This document shows positions 11,420 to 21,519 of a stretch of DNA of 64,000 nt, in pieces (the stretch's first letter is position 1; each line of letters starts with the position of its first letter). The notes under the pieces were generated by a model, which was not told the DNA's origin, made no database searches, and saw only the letters and a list, made by a program, of their open reading frames with translations. Made by a program: the position numbers and the translations under genes. Source of the stretch: Carcinoscorpius rotundicauda. Lineage: Eukaryota > Arthropoda > Merostomata > Xiphosura > Limulidae. The stretch covers positions 170,047,601 through 170,111,600 of the forward strand of contig CM022391.1 in the NCBI GenBank assembly GCA_011833715.1, read 5' to 3'.

Positions 11420-12165
11420 ATTCACGTATCAGCCCCCAGATATAGTCTTGGCATTCGACTTTGTTAAACCAAGATCTTCATCTCTGAAATTGTAATCTGG
11501 ATTCTCAGCGTCTACCTTCTCCTCTGATTTGTTGCTCTATTCTGAAAATGGCTGCTTTCTCTCTGGCACAGTGGATACAGAGAGCTCAGGGCAATGTGGC
11601 ACTGGAGCGATGGATGATGGGAGGTCCGGATACAGGATAGCAGATGCATTCTTATTAGCCCGACGTTTGGAAGGGTCCACCATGCAGAAGTAGCAATTGC
11701 TTGAGTGATCAGTGGGTTCACTCCAAATTCTTGGAATAGCGAACTTCATGACTCTCTTTTCCTCTCTGTGCCATCCTGCAAAAAGCAAATTAAATTGTAA
11801 TTACGAAGAATAAATTTATTTTATCTACAACTAATGAGTAAGAGGTTCATGCAAGATATGGTATTTTTTCTATAATATTGGACATTAAAAAATAGATATT
11901 TAAATTTTAAAAAGGTATAAAATTTGTTTAATATAAAATCTTACTATTCAAGCAAGAAAATATTGTCTATCTTACCTCCTTTTTGAGTGCTCGCAGGTAA
12001 AATGAGGTGCCCAGGGTTTGTCTTGATCCCCGATAGGCATACCAAGATATGCTTTGTAGGCTTCACACATTTTAGAAAATATTGTCACAGAGTACTTTTT
12101 GGCTTTTGTCTCGATAAATTGGCCACATACTTAACAGAATGTGTCTGGAGAATGCTTGCAGCTTC
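11420..12165 (-). pseudogene. two-exon copy of a repeated uncharacterised protein family
   Basis: Minus strand. The upstream exon (ending at 11976) reads MCEAYKAYLGMPIGDQDKP then WAPHFTCEHSKR, with donor GGAG|GTAAG. The downstream exon begins at 11775 after TTTGCTTTTTGCAG and reads MKFAIPRIWSEPTDHSSN, CYFCMVDPSKR, then PDLPSSIAPVPH. I recognise the order GDQDKPWAP, KFAIPRIW, CYFCMVD, SSIAPVPH from a widespread, usually unnamed protein family in invertebrates and fish. Its function is unknown to me; the C-x2-C clusters suggest a zinc-binding region. Damage: the exon join is out of frame by one base, and TAG at 11537-11539 interrupts the frame, after which it continues as SEEKVDAENPDYNFRD then LGLTKSNA. 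No in-frame ATG precedes the first exon. It is a decayed gene copy, probably spread by an element, and sits just downstream of a heat-shock-type promoter. Confidence 0.7.
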
Positions 12166-12242
12166 TTGATTCCTTCTCAAATAAAATCAGATAGGTCTAT
12201 GTGTTCACTTAGGCAGCTAGAACTAAAATGAAGTGGTGAGCC

Positions 12243-12260
12243 CCTGTATATATACATATA
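12243..12260 (-). promoter_or_regulatory. TATA box candidate
   Basis: CTGTATATATACATATA lies between the heat-shock-element array and the minus-strand pseudogene, about 20-35 bp downstream of the array in the minus direction. Initiation would fall near 12215-12230, giving a leader of some 50 bp or more before the first recognisable codons. Confidence 0.45.
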
Positions 12261-12278
12261 TTACTTTGAAAAGGTCTA

Positions 12279-12336
12279 GAAAATTCTCGTAAGTTCTACA
12301 ACATCATAGAACGTTCTTGTAAGTTCGAGAAAATTC
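12279..12336 (-). promoter_or_regulatory. heat-shock-element array (alternating GAA/TTC pentamers)
   Basis: GAA occurs at 12279, 12309 and 12329. TTC occurs at 12284, 12294, 12314, 12324 and 12334. All eight lie in one 5-bp register with the strict GAA/TTC alternation expected of heat-shock-factor sites, filling 8 of 12 pentamer slots; two of the empty slots read GTA. The last three form a canonical TTCnnGAAnnTTC. A further GAAtaTTC lies at 12368-12375. With the TATA box downstream on the minus strand, this has the layout of a heat-shock promoter facing the 11.4-12.2 kb pseudogene. Function is inferred. Confidence 0.6.
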
Positions 12337-12389
12337 TCTATCAGCTATTCAGCATTGAATCCATCTAGAATATTCTGAAAAATGGGTAA

Positions 12390-12788
12390 ATTTGAAAATT
12401 TCATTACCCAGGTCACAAAAGCAAAATTTGAAGAGATAACTTTGTCTTTTCTATTTACTTTAAGTATAAGCAATTGGGAAATAACACTTCCTGCCCAGGA
12501 TCAAGAAAAAGGAAAAATTTTGTTACATGGTGTTATGGACAGCTGCCACATATGGCACTTATACAGTTTTACGCGAAAATTAAAAAACATTTACTCATTT
12601 CATACAACATATAGCACATCAAAAATAAATGTTTCGATAAGCAGCTATTACATGGCACTCTAAGTGTCAAAAATTAAATATTTTAAAGACTTTATAACAC
12701 ATTATTAGGTTAACTATTCTAGTATTGTAATAGCAGGTCAGTTTATATTATTTTACTCATAAACTGTGTAATTATGACTCAAGAACAT
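12390..12788. other. no recognised feature
   Basis: One open frame of 93 codons (12382-12663, plus strand, ATG start) without a recognised domain. It begins next to the heat-shock-type array but runs away from the pseudogene. Confidence 0.35.
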
Positions 12789-12942
12789 GAACTCTTGGGC
12801 TACTTTTCTACCAACGAATAGTGGGATTCACCGCACTTTATAACGCCACCACAGCTAAAAGAGCAAGCATGTTTGGTGCGACGGGGATTTGAACCCGTGA
12901 ATTACGAGTCAAGTGCTTTAACTACAAAGCCATGCCAGGCCC
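12789..12942 (-). mobile_element. SINE family A, head and half body
   Basis: Minus-strand copy that begins at GAACTCTTGGGCTAC, so the 3' half is missing. The head is kept (GGGATTTGAACCCGTG; GCCATGCCAGGCC). About 12 bp after the B box are deleted. Confidence 0.85.
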
Positions 12943-13016
12943 AGTGTAAAAAGTGTGACAATAAATCTCACTATTAGGTCAAGAGAAGCTGCTTGCTTAC
13001 TTGCCCTTTTCTCTAG

Positions 13017-13070
13017 TCCGTCGTCCAAAATTGAATTGATCGTAAGATCACTCATCTGGTCGCGCATAAG
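13017..13070 (+). other. possible 54-bp internal exon
   Basis: A strong acceptor (TTGCCCTTTTCTCTAG) and donor-like AAG|GTAACC bracket 54 bp. In one phase it is open and reads PSSKIELIVRSLIWSRI. No matching neighbouring exon was found. Confidence 0.25.
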
Positions 13071-13280
13071 GTAACCAAAGAAACATTATAATATAGTCAT
13101 ATAGCTATAAATACCCCTTCCCCTCTCAACTGGCACATTCCTATGTCTGCGTATTTAAACTGCTGGAAACAGGGTGTCGATATCCATGGTAGGCTGTGTG
13201 CTTAAAAACAGTAAATATAAAAACTTATTTTATTTCTAAATCCGACGATATTTAAAATTCTGGCTAAATATCTTAAATTA

Positions 13281-13612
13281 ACGTTACTGTTTGCTACTAC
13301 TGTGTAATTAATGTGACAGTGTGCTATTATTGTGTAATAAATTTGACTGTGTGCTACAGCTGTGTGATGAATGTGACTGTTTGCTAGCACTGTGTAACAA
13401 ATGTAACTGTTTGTTACCACTGTGTAACAAAAGTGACAGTGGGCTACTACTGTGTAATTAATGTGACTGTGTGCTACCACTATCTAATAAAAGTGAAAGT
13501 GTGCTATTAATGTGTAATTGACGTGATTATGTGCTACAACTGTGTAATAAATGTGACTGTGTATTACCACTGAGTAATAAGAGTGATAGTGTGCTACTAT
13601 TGTGTAATAATT
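13281..13612. repeat. 30-bp minisatellite, diverged
   Basis: About eleven units of 30 bp with core GTGCTACTACTGTGTAATAA followed by ATGTGACTGT. Units differ at many positions. The 30-bp period keeps a minus-strand frame open (13202-13480), which I regard as a by-product. Confidence 0.9.
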
Positions 13613-13689
13613 CAACTGAGAGATGAAGATGGAGAAGTTCATTTGGTAATGTCATTGAGTTCACCTAATCTGATTAGTTGTCTCTCGAC

Positions 13690-13936
13690 TGGTATGGCCA
13701 GATGGTAAAGGCATTCGACTCGCAATCTGAGAGTCGCGTGTTTGAATCCCCGTCACACCTTTCAGCCGTGGGGGGGTTATAACGGGACGGTCAAGCCCAC
13801 TATTCGTTAGTAAAAGTGTAGCCCAAGAGTTAGCGGTGGGTTATGATGACTAGTTGTCTTCCCTCTAGTCTTAGATTGCTAATTTAGGGACGGCTAGCGC
13901 ACATAACCCTCGTATAATTTTGTGCGAAATTCAAGA
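13690..13936 (+). mobile_element. SINE family A, short internal deletion
   Basis: Plus-strand copy from GGTATGGCCAGATGG to GTGCGAAATTC. The CAAACATGCTCGCC segment is deleted: CCGTCACAC joins directly to CTTTCAGCCGTGG. Confidence 0.85.
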
Positions 13937-13950
13937 GTAATAAACATTAG

Positions 13951-14037
13951 TCCCTGTTGGCTCAGCGACAAGTCTGAGAGGTTATAACGCTAATAATCAG
14001 AGTTCGACACCTGTGGTGGGTATAGTACAGATATGTC
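13951..14037 (+). mobile_element. SINE family B, degraded
   Basis: Plus-strand family B relic: CTGTTGGCTCAGCGACAAGT, then TATAACGCTAATAATCAGAG and GACACCTGTGGTGGG. The tail is lost. Confidence 0.65.
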
Positions 14038-14708
14038 GTTATATAACATTGGACAACAAACAAATCGTTTAGTAAAATGGATAAGACGCAGCTCTCTGTA
14101 TTTAGATTCTCAAAAATAGTTTCCGGTAAAATTTGAGGTTAAATTAGATAGATAAAAAAATAAGACCCAAATTTACCAAAATTTAGAACAGTTTTACAGA
14201 TATTCTTTCGCAATACGCTCTTGTTCCCTAAGTTTTCTGATTCCCTGACATTCTATTATTACGTGTTGGTAGTAGGCTTAGCTTAGTTTTTTGAAGTGAA
14301 CTCTTTTTTTTTCTCGTAATTTTTGGTACTTTAACTCACAACTAGTGTTTTTATTAATGTGAGTTATGGTAATACTGAATTAATATGCTCACGGTATAGA
14401 GAAGGTAAAAGAGTCTATTAACGATAAAACATTATCAGCATAGTATAAAGCATGAGATGATGGTGATAGTTTGTCTGTATTGTGTGATTTAGTGTGTACA
14501 TAAAAACAGCTGTAGTGTTGAGTCAGTACAAATTATGACGATGTAAAAACAACTTTATTGTGTGAGTTGGGATCTAATGGAAACAGCTTTATCGAGACAA
14601 ATTTTCAAGGCCTATATAACTACGTAGCGCCACCTAATCTTAAATGTAAAGTTGAACTCCACTTTTCACATTGGATGTTTGATGTCGCTGTGAACGGAAG
14701 TAACGGTA
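14038..14708. other. no recognised feature
   Basis: AT-rich sequence. An open frame at 14558-14767 (+) runs into the tandem repeat and shows no domain. Confidence 0.4.
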
Positions 14709-14850
14709 TTCTTACACTTCACATAAAACACTCATTTGGAGCTTTTGGGTTCTTACACTTCACATAAAAAGATGACTTGAAGCCTCTGTATTCTTACACT
14801 TCACATAAAAATTCACTTCGAGCTTCTGTATTCCTACAATTCACATAAAA
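14709..14850. repeat. 41-bp tandem repeat, 3.5 copies
   Basis: TTCTTACACTTCACATAAAA recurs at 14709, 14750, 14791 and (as TTCCTACAATTCACATAAAA) 14831, a period of 40-41 bp. The intervening text resembles TCACTTGGAGCTTCTG. Confidence 0.9.
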
Positions 14851-15036
14851 TGTAAAGACAGGCATCTATGGAAACTATAAGATACTTTGTTAATTATCAA
14901 ATACCTGTGTTTGTGAATTTTTATCTTTACAATAAAAATATTTACTACGAGTCAATCATCTTTTTTTATAAGAGTTATGATCTTTTAAGTGTAGCTTTGC
15001 CTTCTTAAAAAAATGTGCTTACTTATATGGTTCAAG

Positions 15037-15097
15037 GTGGTAAGAACAATCAACTCGAGATGTGAGGATCGTGAGTTCTATTCACGTCACCAAACAT
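15037..15097 (+). mobile_element. SINE family A (outer copy), left part
   Basis: Head of an old plus-strand family A copy (CAAGGTGGTAAGAACAATCA through CACCAAACATG). It is cut by the insertion of a second family A copy. The remainder resumes at about 15366. Confidence 0.75.
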
Positions 15098-15365
15098 GTG
15101 GCGTGGCATGGGTAGGGCGTTCGATTCACAATCTGCGGATCACGGGTTAAAATCCTCATCATCGAACAATCTCACATTTTTAGCTGTAGGGGCGTTATAA
15201 ACTGACATTCAATCCCGCTCTTCGTTGGTAAAGAACAGTCCAAGTAGAGGCGGTAGGTAGTTTTGACTAGCTGCATTCCCTCTGGTCTAACACTAAAAAC
15301 AATTGGAATGACTATCGCAAATGTCCCTCGACTATCTTTGTAAGAAATCATAAATTAGCAAACAC
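15098..15365 (+). mobile_element. SINE family A nested in another A copy
   Basis: Plus-strand copy beginning GTGGCGTGGCATGGGTAGGG and ending near AAATTAGCAAACA, inserted into the outer copy just after its CAAACATG. A short CAAACA-like direct repeat may be the TSD. It is strongly diverged, so both insertions are old. Confidence 0.75.
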
Positions 15366-15555
15366 CGAATATTCGGCTCTTTCAACTGTGGGAGTGTTGT
15401 TATGTTACGGTAGATCTCAGTATTTTGTAAAAGAGTAATTCAAGAGTTGGTGCTGGGTGGTGTTGGGGTTACCTCTCCTTTAATATATCATCTCTAAATT
15501 ATGAACGGTTTGAGTAGGTAGCAGTAGAGTAGCTTTAGATGAAGTTAAACAAATA
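15366..15555 (+). mobile_element. SINE family A (outer copy), right part
   Basis: Continues the outer copy with CGGCTCTTTCAACTGTGGG, body AAGAGTTGGTGCTGGGTGG and eroded tail GAGTAGCTTTAGATGAA. Confidence 0.7.
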
Positions 15556-15611
15556 TATATCCAATATATAGTAAACTCTTCTAAAAACAGTGGTGAACAG
15601 AAAACCGTTTT

Positions 15612-15737
15612 CTACCTGTTGTGGAGGCACAAGTGTAGAGGACGACGTTTCGAAAGTCTTCCACCTTTCGTCTTCAGATCAGTGGCGGAAGACTTTCGAA
15701 ACGTCGTCCTTTACACTCATGTCTCCACAATAGGCAG
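15612..15737. repeat. foldback (inverted repeat) element
   Basis: Two 54-bp arms (15612-15665 and 15684-15737) are reverse complements at roughly 87 percent, separated by 18 bp. The central arm text is ACGACGTTTCGAAAGTCTTC. The left arm plus the spacer contains a hammerhead-like motif on the minus strand. The structure resembles the inverted terminal pieces of Penelope-like retroelements. Confidence 0.75.
15641..15680 (-). ncRNA. hammerhead-ribozyme-like motif (weak)
   Basis: Minus strand 5' to 3': GAU, CUGAAGA core, one extra C, stem II GAAAG/CUUUC with an 8-nt loop, GAAA, then CGUC followed by GUC. The arrangement is that of a hammerhead with a minimal ACGU stem III. Stem I is only 3 bp (GAU/GUC), and the extra pyrimidine before stem II is non-canonical. 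Probably a decayed relative of the 56.3 kb motif. Confidence 0.35.
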
Positions 15738-16257
15738 TTGCCATCCATTCTACAAAGTTTCATTATGAGTACTCTGACTAAACAATCTGTCAAGGAAAAC
15801 CGTTTTCTAGTTATTGTTTTGATTGTTTTGTTTTCGTAAACATGCACTTTTTCGTCACTCCGAAAGAAAGTTTAGAGCTATTTTGACGTCTAGCTAAAAT
15901 TTAGCACTCGTCATTTATTAGCCTATCACCGTTGGCTAAAGTTAACATTAGTTATAATTACACTTCTTAGCTGCCTTATTTATCTTATTTAGTGCAAGCT
16001 TGTGAGGTTTAATTTTACTGTCTCTTCACTCAAGTAGATATACCTAAAAAGATCCTTTCAATTTGATGGTAAATTGAAGCTAGGTATTAGAACGAAGAAA
16101 CTACTCAAACGTTTTTTCATTGTGACATCTTACTCATGTGACGATTGGACATAAACCAAGAATTAATGATCTAAAAATAACTGAGCTAAGTATTACTAGG
16201 TGGCAGCACCTTTAAGGTAAAATTGCATAATTAAATTATGTTCAAATGTAAAGTTTC
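15738..16257. other. no recognised feature
   Basis: Flank of the foldback. It may include more of the same element (TCTACAAAGTTTCATTATGA directly follows the right arm), but I cannot delimit it. Confidence 0.35.
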
Positions 16258-16348
16258 ATAAGCGACTATCTACGCTGTGACCAATGCAGGTATTGAACCT
16301 TGAATTTTAGTGATAAACGTTCTTAATTCTATCGCTGAGCCATCGAAC
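16258..16348 (-). mobile_element. SINE family B, degraded
   Basis: Minus-strand relic: GCGACTATCTACGCTGTGAC, GGTATTGAACC, then CTATCGCTGAGCCATCG. The tail part is absent. Confidence 0.6.
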
Positions 16349-16475
16349 GATATTGCTTAATTAATTTGGGGATGCCATTCAATGTTTCGAACAAAACTAA
16401 AACAATATGTAGCAATACTTTTATATACCGTTGTAACAATGTTAAAGCTAAAACTGTAAATATAAACAAACACTA

Positions 16476-17657
16476 CATGGCCAAAAATATGTGGACACCC
16501 GACCATCATACCCATATGTGCTTGTTGAATATCTCATTCCAAAACCTTGGGCATTAATATGGAGTTGGTCCTCTCTTTGTTGCTATAATAGCCTTCACTC
16601 TTGTGGGAAGGCTTTTCACTAGATTTTGGAACATGGCTGCAGGGATTCGCCCCTTTTCAGTCACAAAAGCATTAGGCGAGAAGGCGTGGTTTACAGTCGG
16701 CGTTCCAGTTCATCCCAAAGGTGTTCGATGGGGTTGAGGTCAGGGCTTTGTGCAGGCCAGTCAAGTTCTTCCACACCAACATCGGCAAACCATGTCTTTA
16801 TGGAACTCGCTTTGTACGCGGGGGCATTGTCATGGTGAAACAAAAAAGGGCCTCTCTCAGACTGTTGGTCCAAAGTTGGAAACACACAATTCTCTAGAAT
16901 GTCATTGTATGATGTAGCATTAAGATTTTCCTTCACTGGAAACAAAGTGTCTAGCCCAATCCATGAAAACAGCCCCAGACCATTATTCCTCCTCCACAAA
17001 ACTTTACAACTTGCACTATACATTAAGGCAGGTAGCGTTCTTCTGGCATCCGCCAAACCGAGATTCGTCCATCAGATTGCTAGACAGTGAAGCGAGATTC
17101 ATCACTCCAGAAAACACATTTTTACTTCTCTAGAGTCCAATAACGGTGTGCTTTACACCACTCCAGCCAACGCTTGGCATTGCGCATGGTGATCATAGGC
17201 TAGTGTACGGCTGCACGGCCAATGGAAACCTTTTCATGAAGCTCCCGACGAACAGTTCATGTACTGACGTTGCTTCCAAAGGCAGTTTGGAACTCGGTAA
17301 CGAGTGTTGCAACTGTGGACAGACGATTTTTACGCGCTTCATCACTCAGCGGTCCTGTTCTGTGAGCTTGTGTGGCCTACTGCTTCGTGGCTGAGCTGTT
17401 GTTGCTCCTAGACGTTCCCACTTTACAAAAACAGTACTTACAATTGACCGGTGCACCTTAAGGTGGCACCTTATGACAGTACCACGTTGAAAGTCACTGA
17501 GTTCTTCAGTATGACCCAATCTACTTCCAATGTTTGTCTATGGAGATTCCGTGGTTGTATACTTGATTTTATGTATTATCTGTTAGCAATGGGTGTGGCT
17601 GAAATAGCTTATCCCACTAATTAGAAGGGGTGTCCAGGTACTTCTTGCTATGTGATG
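16476..17657 (-). mobile_element. Tc1/mariner DNA transposon, inactive
   Basis: Terminal inverted repeats begin CATGGCCAAAAATATGTGG on the left and CATCACATAGCAAGAAGTAC on the right (reverse strand), both running into GGACACCC. TA dinucleotides flank it at 16474-16475 and 17658-17659. The transposase is on the minus strand. Catalytic block 1 reads WSDESRFTV (aspartate codon 17101-17103). Block 2 is HHDNAPAYKA and block 3 SPDLNPIEHLWDELERRL, so the DD34E residues are still readable. TAG at 17080-17082 sits where this family normally has a tryptophan codon, and TAA follows ERRL. Further stops and frame breaks erode the C-terminus. The longest uninterrupted piece is 16691-17056. Non-functional copy. 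Confidence 0.92.
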
Positions 17658-17852
17658 TATCTCTCACTTAGTTGGTTCTGGTAAAATAATTTTATATTTA
17701 GCAGAGTTTTCACGGTAAACTGATATTTTCTACAAATTTATCGTTATTTTATTTGATAGAAATACAAATATGAAATGTTCGTCTAAATAAAAATCGTTTC
17801 ATCAGGTTAGACGTTTTCAAGTTCAGAGTGGTGTTTTTGTCGTTATGGTCAG

Positions 17853-17960
17853 AGCAAAGGCGTTTCAAGGAATTACTTAATGAGAGGACAAAGGGAAAAA
17901 GAGTTAGTGGAAAGGCAGATGGGAGCGTATCTTATGAGAAAGGGTGTCAAGTGTTATTAA
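17853..17960 (+). other. possible terminal coding exon
   Basis: The acceptor-like TTTTTGTCGTTATGGTCAG is followed by 35 open codons and TAA. The peptide begins SKGVSRNYLMRGQREKE and ends MRKGVKCY. The charged composition is protein-like, but no family is recognised. Confidence 0.25.
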
Positions 17961-18839
17961 TGCGAGATAAATATATTTTTTGCCTTTAAAAAGTATCTAT
18001 TAGTTCTGTTCAGTCACTAATGAATCCAAATTACATCAGTATTTTTTGTTTTTGTTTTTGCACAGCTGATGCCTACCTTGTGTATCACACTTGATTGTGG
18101 ACGCTTTTTTTCAAATCAAGTAACTACCCCGCTCATCTAAAACAGAAATAAACACTTTCGAGGCAGTGTGAGCCACAATATGGGGAGAATTTAAAAAATT
18201 TAAAAGCTCAATCTTGATACATTAGATGAGAAGAGTGGGGCTGTTGGATGCAAAGCTTTATAATGGAAGAAACGTCAGTTGCCCTCACGTCTGCTCAGTG
18301 TAGAGTGTTGTGTCGCCATTACGTTGAAATGGGCTGAAATTGACTTTTTCTCAGGATTTAAAATATTTGTCAACAAATAATCGGGTGTATTCTTCCCGCC
18401 TGAATGTGCTTTTCTCAGTTCTTTGCTCTGTGTTATTTTCTTCTTTACTGAACATGGTAGGTATGACTCAAAATCAATCACTACTGATCAGCTGCCATAG
18501 ACTAGAAGGTAAACCGAAGAGCTGCTAAGCCACGTGACCATGCTTTCTAAGATCATGTCTAGGTATTTAGGCTAACGTCAAAGTATTACGAGACCCCACT
18601 CCTCAGTTGCGTTCCATATTTCTTCTTTTACTGGAACATCGCACTAAGGTTCGCTCTTCTTTTTCTTTTTTCTCGAAGAAACTTGCAAAGAGTCTCTCAT
18701 TTTTCTGTGTTATTTTAATTTAGGACAAAATTTTGCTAGCAGGTTTCACTGACAGTCTTATGTTGTGAGTGCTATTCAAATCACGTACGTATTAACTTAA
18801 GACTTTTTAACATTTAGACTACCACTTCGAATGTGAGAA
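17961..18839. other. no firm feature
   Basis: A strong acceptor-like tract (TTTTTGTTTTTGCACAG, about 18066) precedes 24 open codons (LMPTLCITLDCGRFFS onward). Two overlapping opposite-strand frames at 18275-18528 have no domain. Nothing callable. Confidence 0.35.
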
Positions 18840-19545
18840 CAATGCTACTTAATACATGTATCTTGGTGAAAAGTCATTCCTTTTTGGAAAAAAGTGCCAG
18901 TCATGCTTGATAAGGTATACCTTCATGAAACGTCTTTGTCAGGTAAAACAGAGTGTCAGTACTGCTTGATAATATGGAATTAATATAAAAAACATATTTG
19001 CCAAGTGAACTATCGTGCTACTCCAACGTGATAAGTAGATATTGACGATAAGACTTTTTTAGATTAAACAGAGTTTCAGTCCTACTTGACAAGCAGACAT
19101 TAATGAAAAGTCTTTGCCAAGTGAACTATAGTGCTACTTCAATGTGAAAAGTGGATATTGACGAAAAGACTTCGCCAGGATAAACAGAGTTCTAGTCCTT
19201 GTTTGTTTGCTTGTTTTCGAATTTCGCACAAAGCTACTCGACGGCTATCTGTTCTAGCCGTCCCTAATTTAGCAGTGTAAGACTAGAAGAAAGGTAGGTA
19301 GTTATCACTACCCACCGCCAACTCTTGGGCTACTCTTTTACCAACGAATAGTGGAATTGACCGTCACATTATAACGCCCCCCACGGCTTAAAGGGTGAGC
19401 ATGTTTGGCGCGACGGGGATGCGAACCCGCGACACTCAGATTTCGAGTCGCACGCCTTAACACTCTTGGCCATGCCGGGCTTTATTTCCAGTCCTACTTG
19501 ACAAGCAGGCATTGAAAAAAAGTCTTTGTCAAGTCAGAATCGACG
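18840..19545. repeat. degenerate tandem repeat of about 60 bp
   Basis: Irregular units built on CAGTCCTACTTGACAAGCAG, ATGAAAAGTCTTTGCCA and AGTGAACTATAGTGCTACTT recur from about 18840. The array is interrupted by a family A SINE at 19199-19481 and resumes for one more unit at 19487-19545. Confidence 0.75.
19199..19481 (-). mobile_element. SINE family A1 inside tandem repeat
   Basis: Complete minus-strand copy of the young subfamily. The head reads GATGCGAACCCGCGAC on plus, so the B box is GGTTCGCATCC. It is inserted in the 60-bp repeat array; similar TCTAGTCC/TCCAGTCC text on both sides is compatible with a TSD but also with the repeat itself. Confidence 0.9.
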
Positions 19546-21349
19546 CAACTTGTAATAATTCTTGTGTTTATTTGGCTTTAATTGAAAATTTTGTTCTTTA
19601 TTTGATTTATTAGAATTTCATACAAAATTACCTTGAGAAAATTAAACTGGGTATGCAGTATCAAATAGTTTTGAAACACTATGTGCCATTTCTAAACTCA
19701 AATAAAACATATAGAGAATTTTTTAAGATATAATAATTTTAAGTATAGGATTTCTTCATAACCTTCATCTACGATCGTAAAAAGAAAATTTGAAACTTAT
19801 TCATTGTAGGCCTCCAATGCATGTTAAGATGGGAAGTTTATCACGTCTTACCTCAGGCATGCTTTATAGATGGTATTTGTTTACAGAAAAGATACAAACA
19901 CTGCGGTTGGTTCTTTGAAAGCATTTACATAAATGTATGTGTTTTTAATTAGTGGGCTCTCTATGAGACGTATTGGCTGTCGATCATGAGGTCTTCGTGT
20001 TTTCGTGACTAATAACTGCTATGAGCTATTAAATAACCAAATGATTCAACTATGACTGTTTATACAGTTTTCAATTTCATTCCGTATATTGAGCTGATAA
20101 CGAACTGTTGAAAGAAAGGGGTTACATGTGGCTGACGCTGTTGAAATGATCAGTGACTATTGTTCTAATTGGAACTTATGACATCTTCTGGTGACATTGA
20201 TATATTTTATGGTTTATGTGAAAGTAGTGTGTTTTCATGGTTACGACACAAATTTCACATAATGTTACGAAGTTTAAAACCAATCTAAAAATGACGACTC
20301 ATATATGTATGTATTTAAACATAGTTAGAGTTTGCAACCATTGGTAACGTAGTCCGGTGTACCGTATTGAAAATAATGAGGTTCAAAGAGCCAAATGTTG
20401 TCGAATCGTGAAGTGCTTATGCCTGGAGGGACTTAAGTATGCCATGAAAATTTAATATGTCTATATATCTGTGTATTGTCTGTACCTGGTGATTTGCAGG
20501 CTGTTCTAGTCTTTATACTGAACTGTATAGGAAAAACTGTTCTTATAGAGCAGTGATATAGCAATACTGCACATAAAGAAAAACGTATAGGTATAACAAT
20601 AAGTTACTTACAGGGATATTAACTTCAGTCTATTACATTCGAGCGAGAGTATAAAGTGTTTGGAGTATACAAAAAAAAAACATATTCGAAACTACTTGTC
20701 ATATAGAGATCTGGTGGTTACCCATCTCTTACTTGATAGAATAATAACCACATCCTTCTCCATTGCTAAGGCACATGGATTAAACGATTCTTGACTTTTG
20801 AAATAACGCATGTTTTTTTTTGCTTGTTTCGAATGGAAAACTCCAAAATTCAATATAAAAATTACTTCATACATAACAGTACGATCTATCTCTAGCTAAG
20901 AACTATTCGTTTTCGTCCCCAGAGAATTTTTTTTTTTTTCAAAGGGCAGTACAGATAATGTCGAGTTCTAAGATGTAATCCATTATCACAATAATGTCTG
21001 TCATTTATTCCACATTATACGTCGGTTTACATTGTGAATACATGACCATAAAGCTGGTTATGAGACAAAACTGTTTCTGTCTGTGCAAAACTCTAAGAAA
21101 GGCTGAAGACTTACAAAAAATATGTGCTCGTATAGTTTTAAAAGTCAGGATTTCCCGTGGCAGATTAACAAGTTAAAAACTAATAACTACGAAGCTATTT
21201 TACTGAATCTCATTGGTTCTCTCTGTCACATTACACCCACTTTAAGTACATTTTCTACCAAATTGAAGAAGATGTAATGTGTATTTAGGTAGAAAATACA
21301 CACCACGCCTGGTCTAATTTTGATGTAAATTTCATCGCAGATGTTTAAT
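19546..21349. other. no recognised feature
   Basis: About 1.8 kb of AT-rich sequence. Open frames at 20692-20874 (-) and 20994-21176 (+) show no domain. There is a T run near 20928-20940. Confidence 0.4.
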
Positions 21350-21519
21350 GCGTGACTATAAAATGGTGGTTAGGGTGCTCGACTCGCAATCTCATGGTTG
21401 CGGGTCCGAATCTTTGTCGCATCAAACATGTTCACCTTTTCAGCCGTGGGGGCGTTATAATTTGACGGTCGATGATGGTAAAAAAGAAAAAGTAGACCAA
21501 GAGTTGTCGGTAGGTGGTT
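21350..21519 (+). mobile_element. SINE family A (outer copy), left part
   Basis: Plus-strand copy from TGGTGGTTAGGGTGCTCGAC to GAGTTGTCGGTAGGTGG, where a minus-strand A1 copy is inserted. The remainder is at 21799-21907. Confidence 0.85.

Noticed and set aside
13202..13480. 92-codon minus-strand frame with 10-residue repeats
   Set aside because: It is the translation of a 30-bp minisatellite with no non-repetitive coding part or splice site, unlike 57.5 kb.
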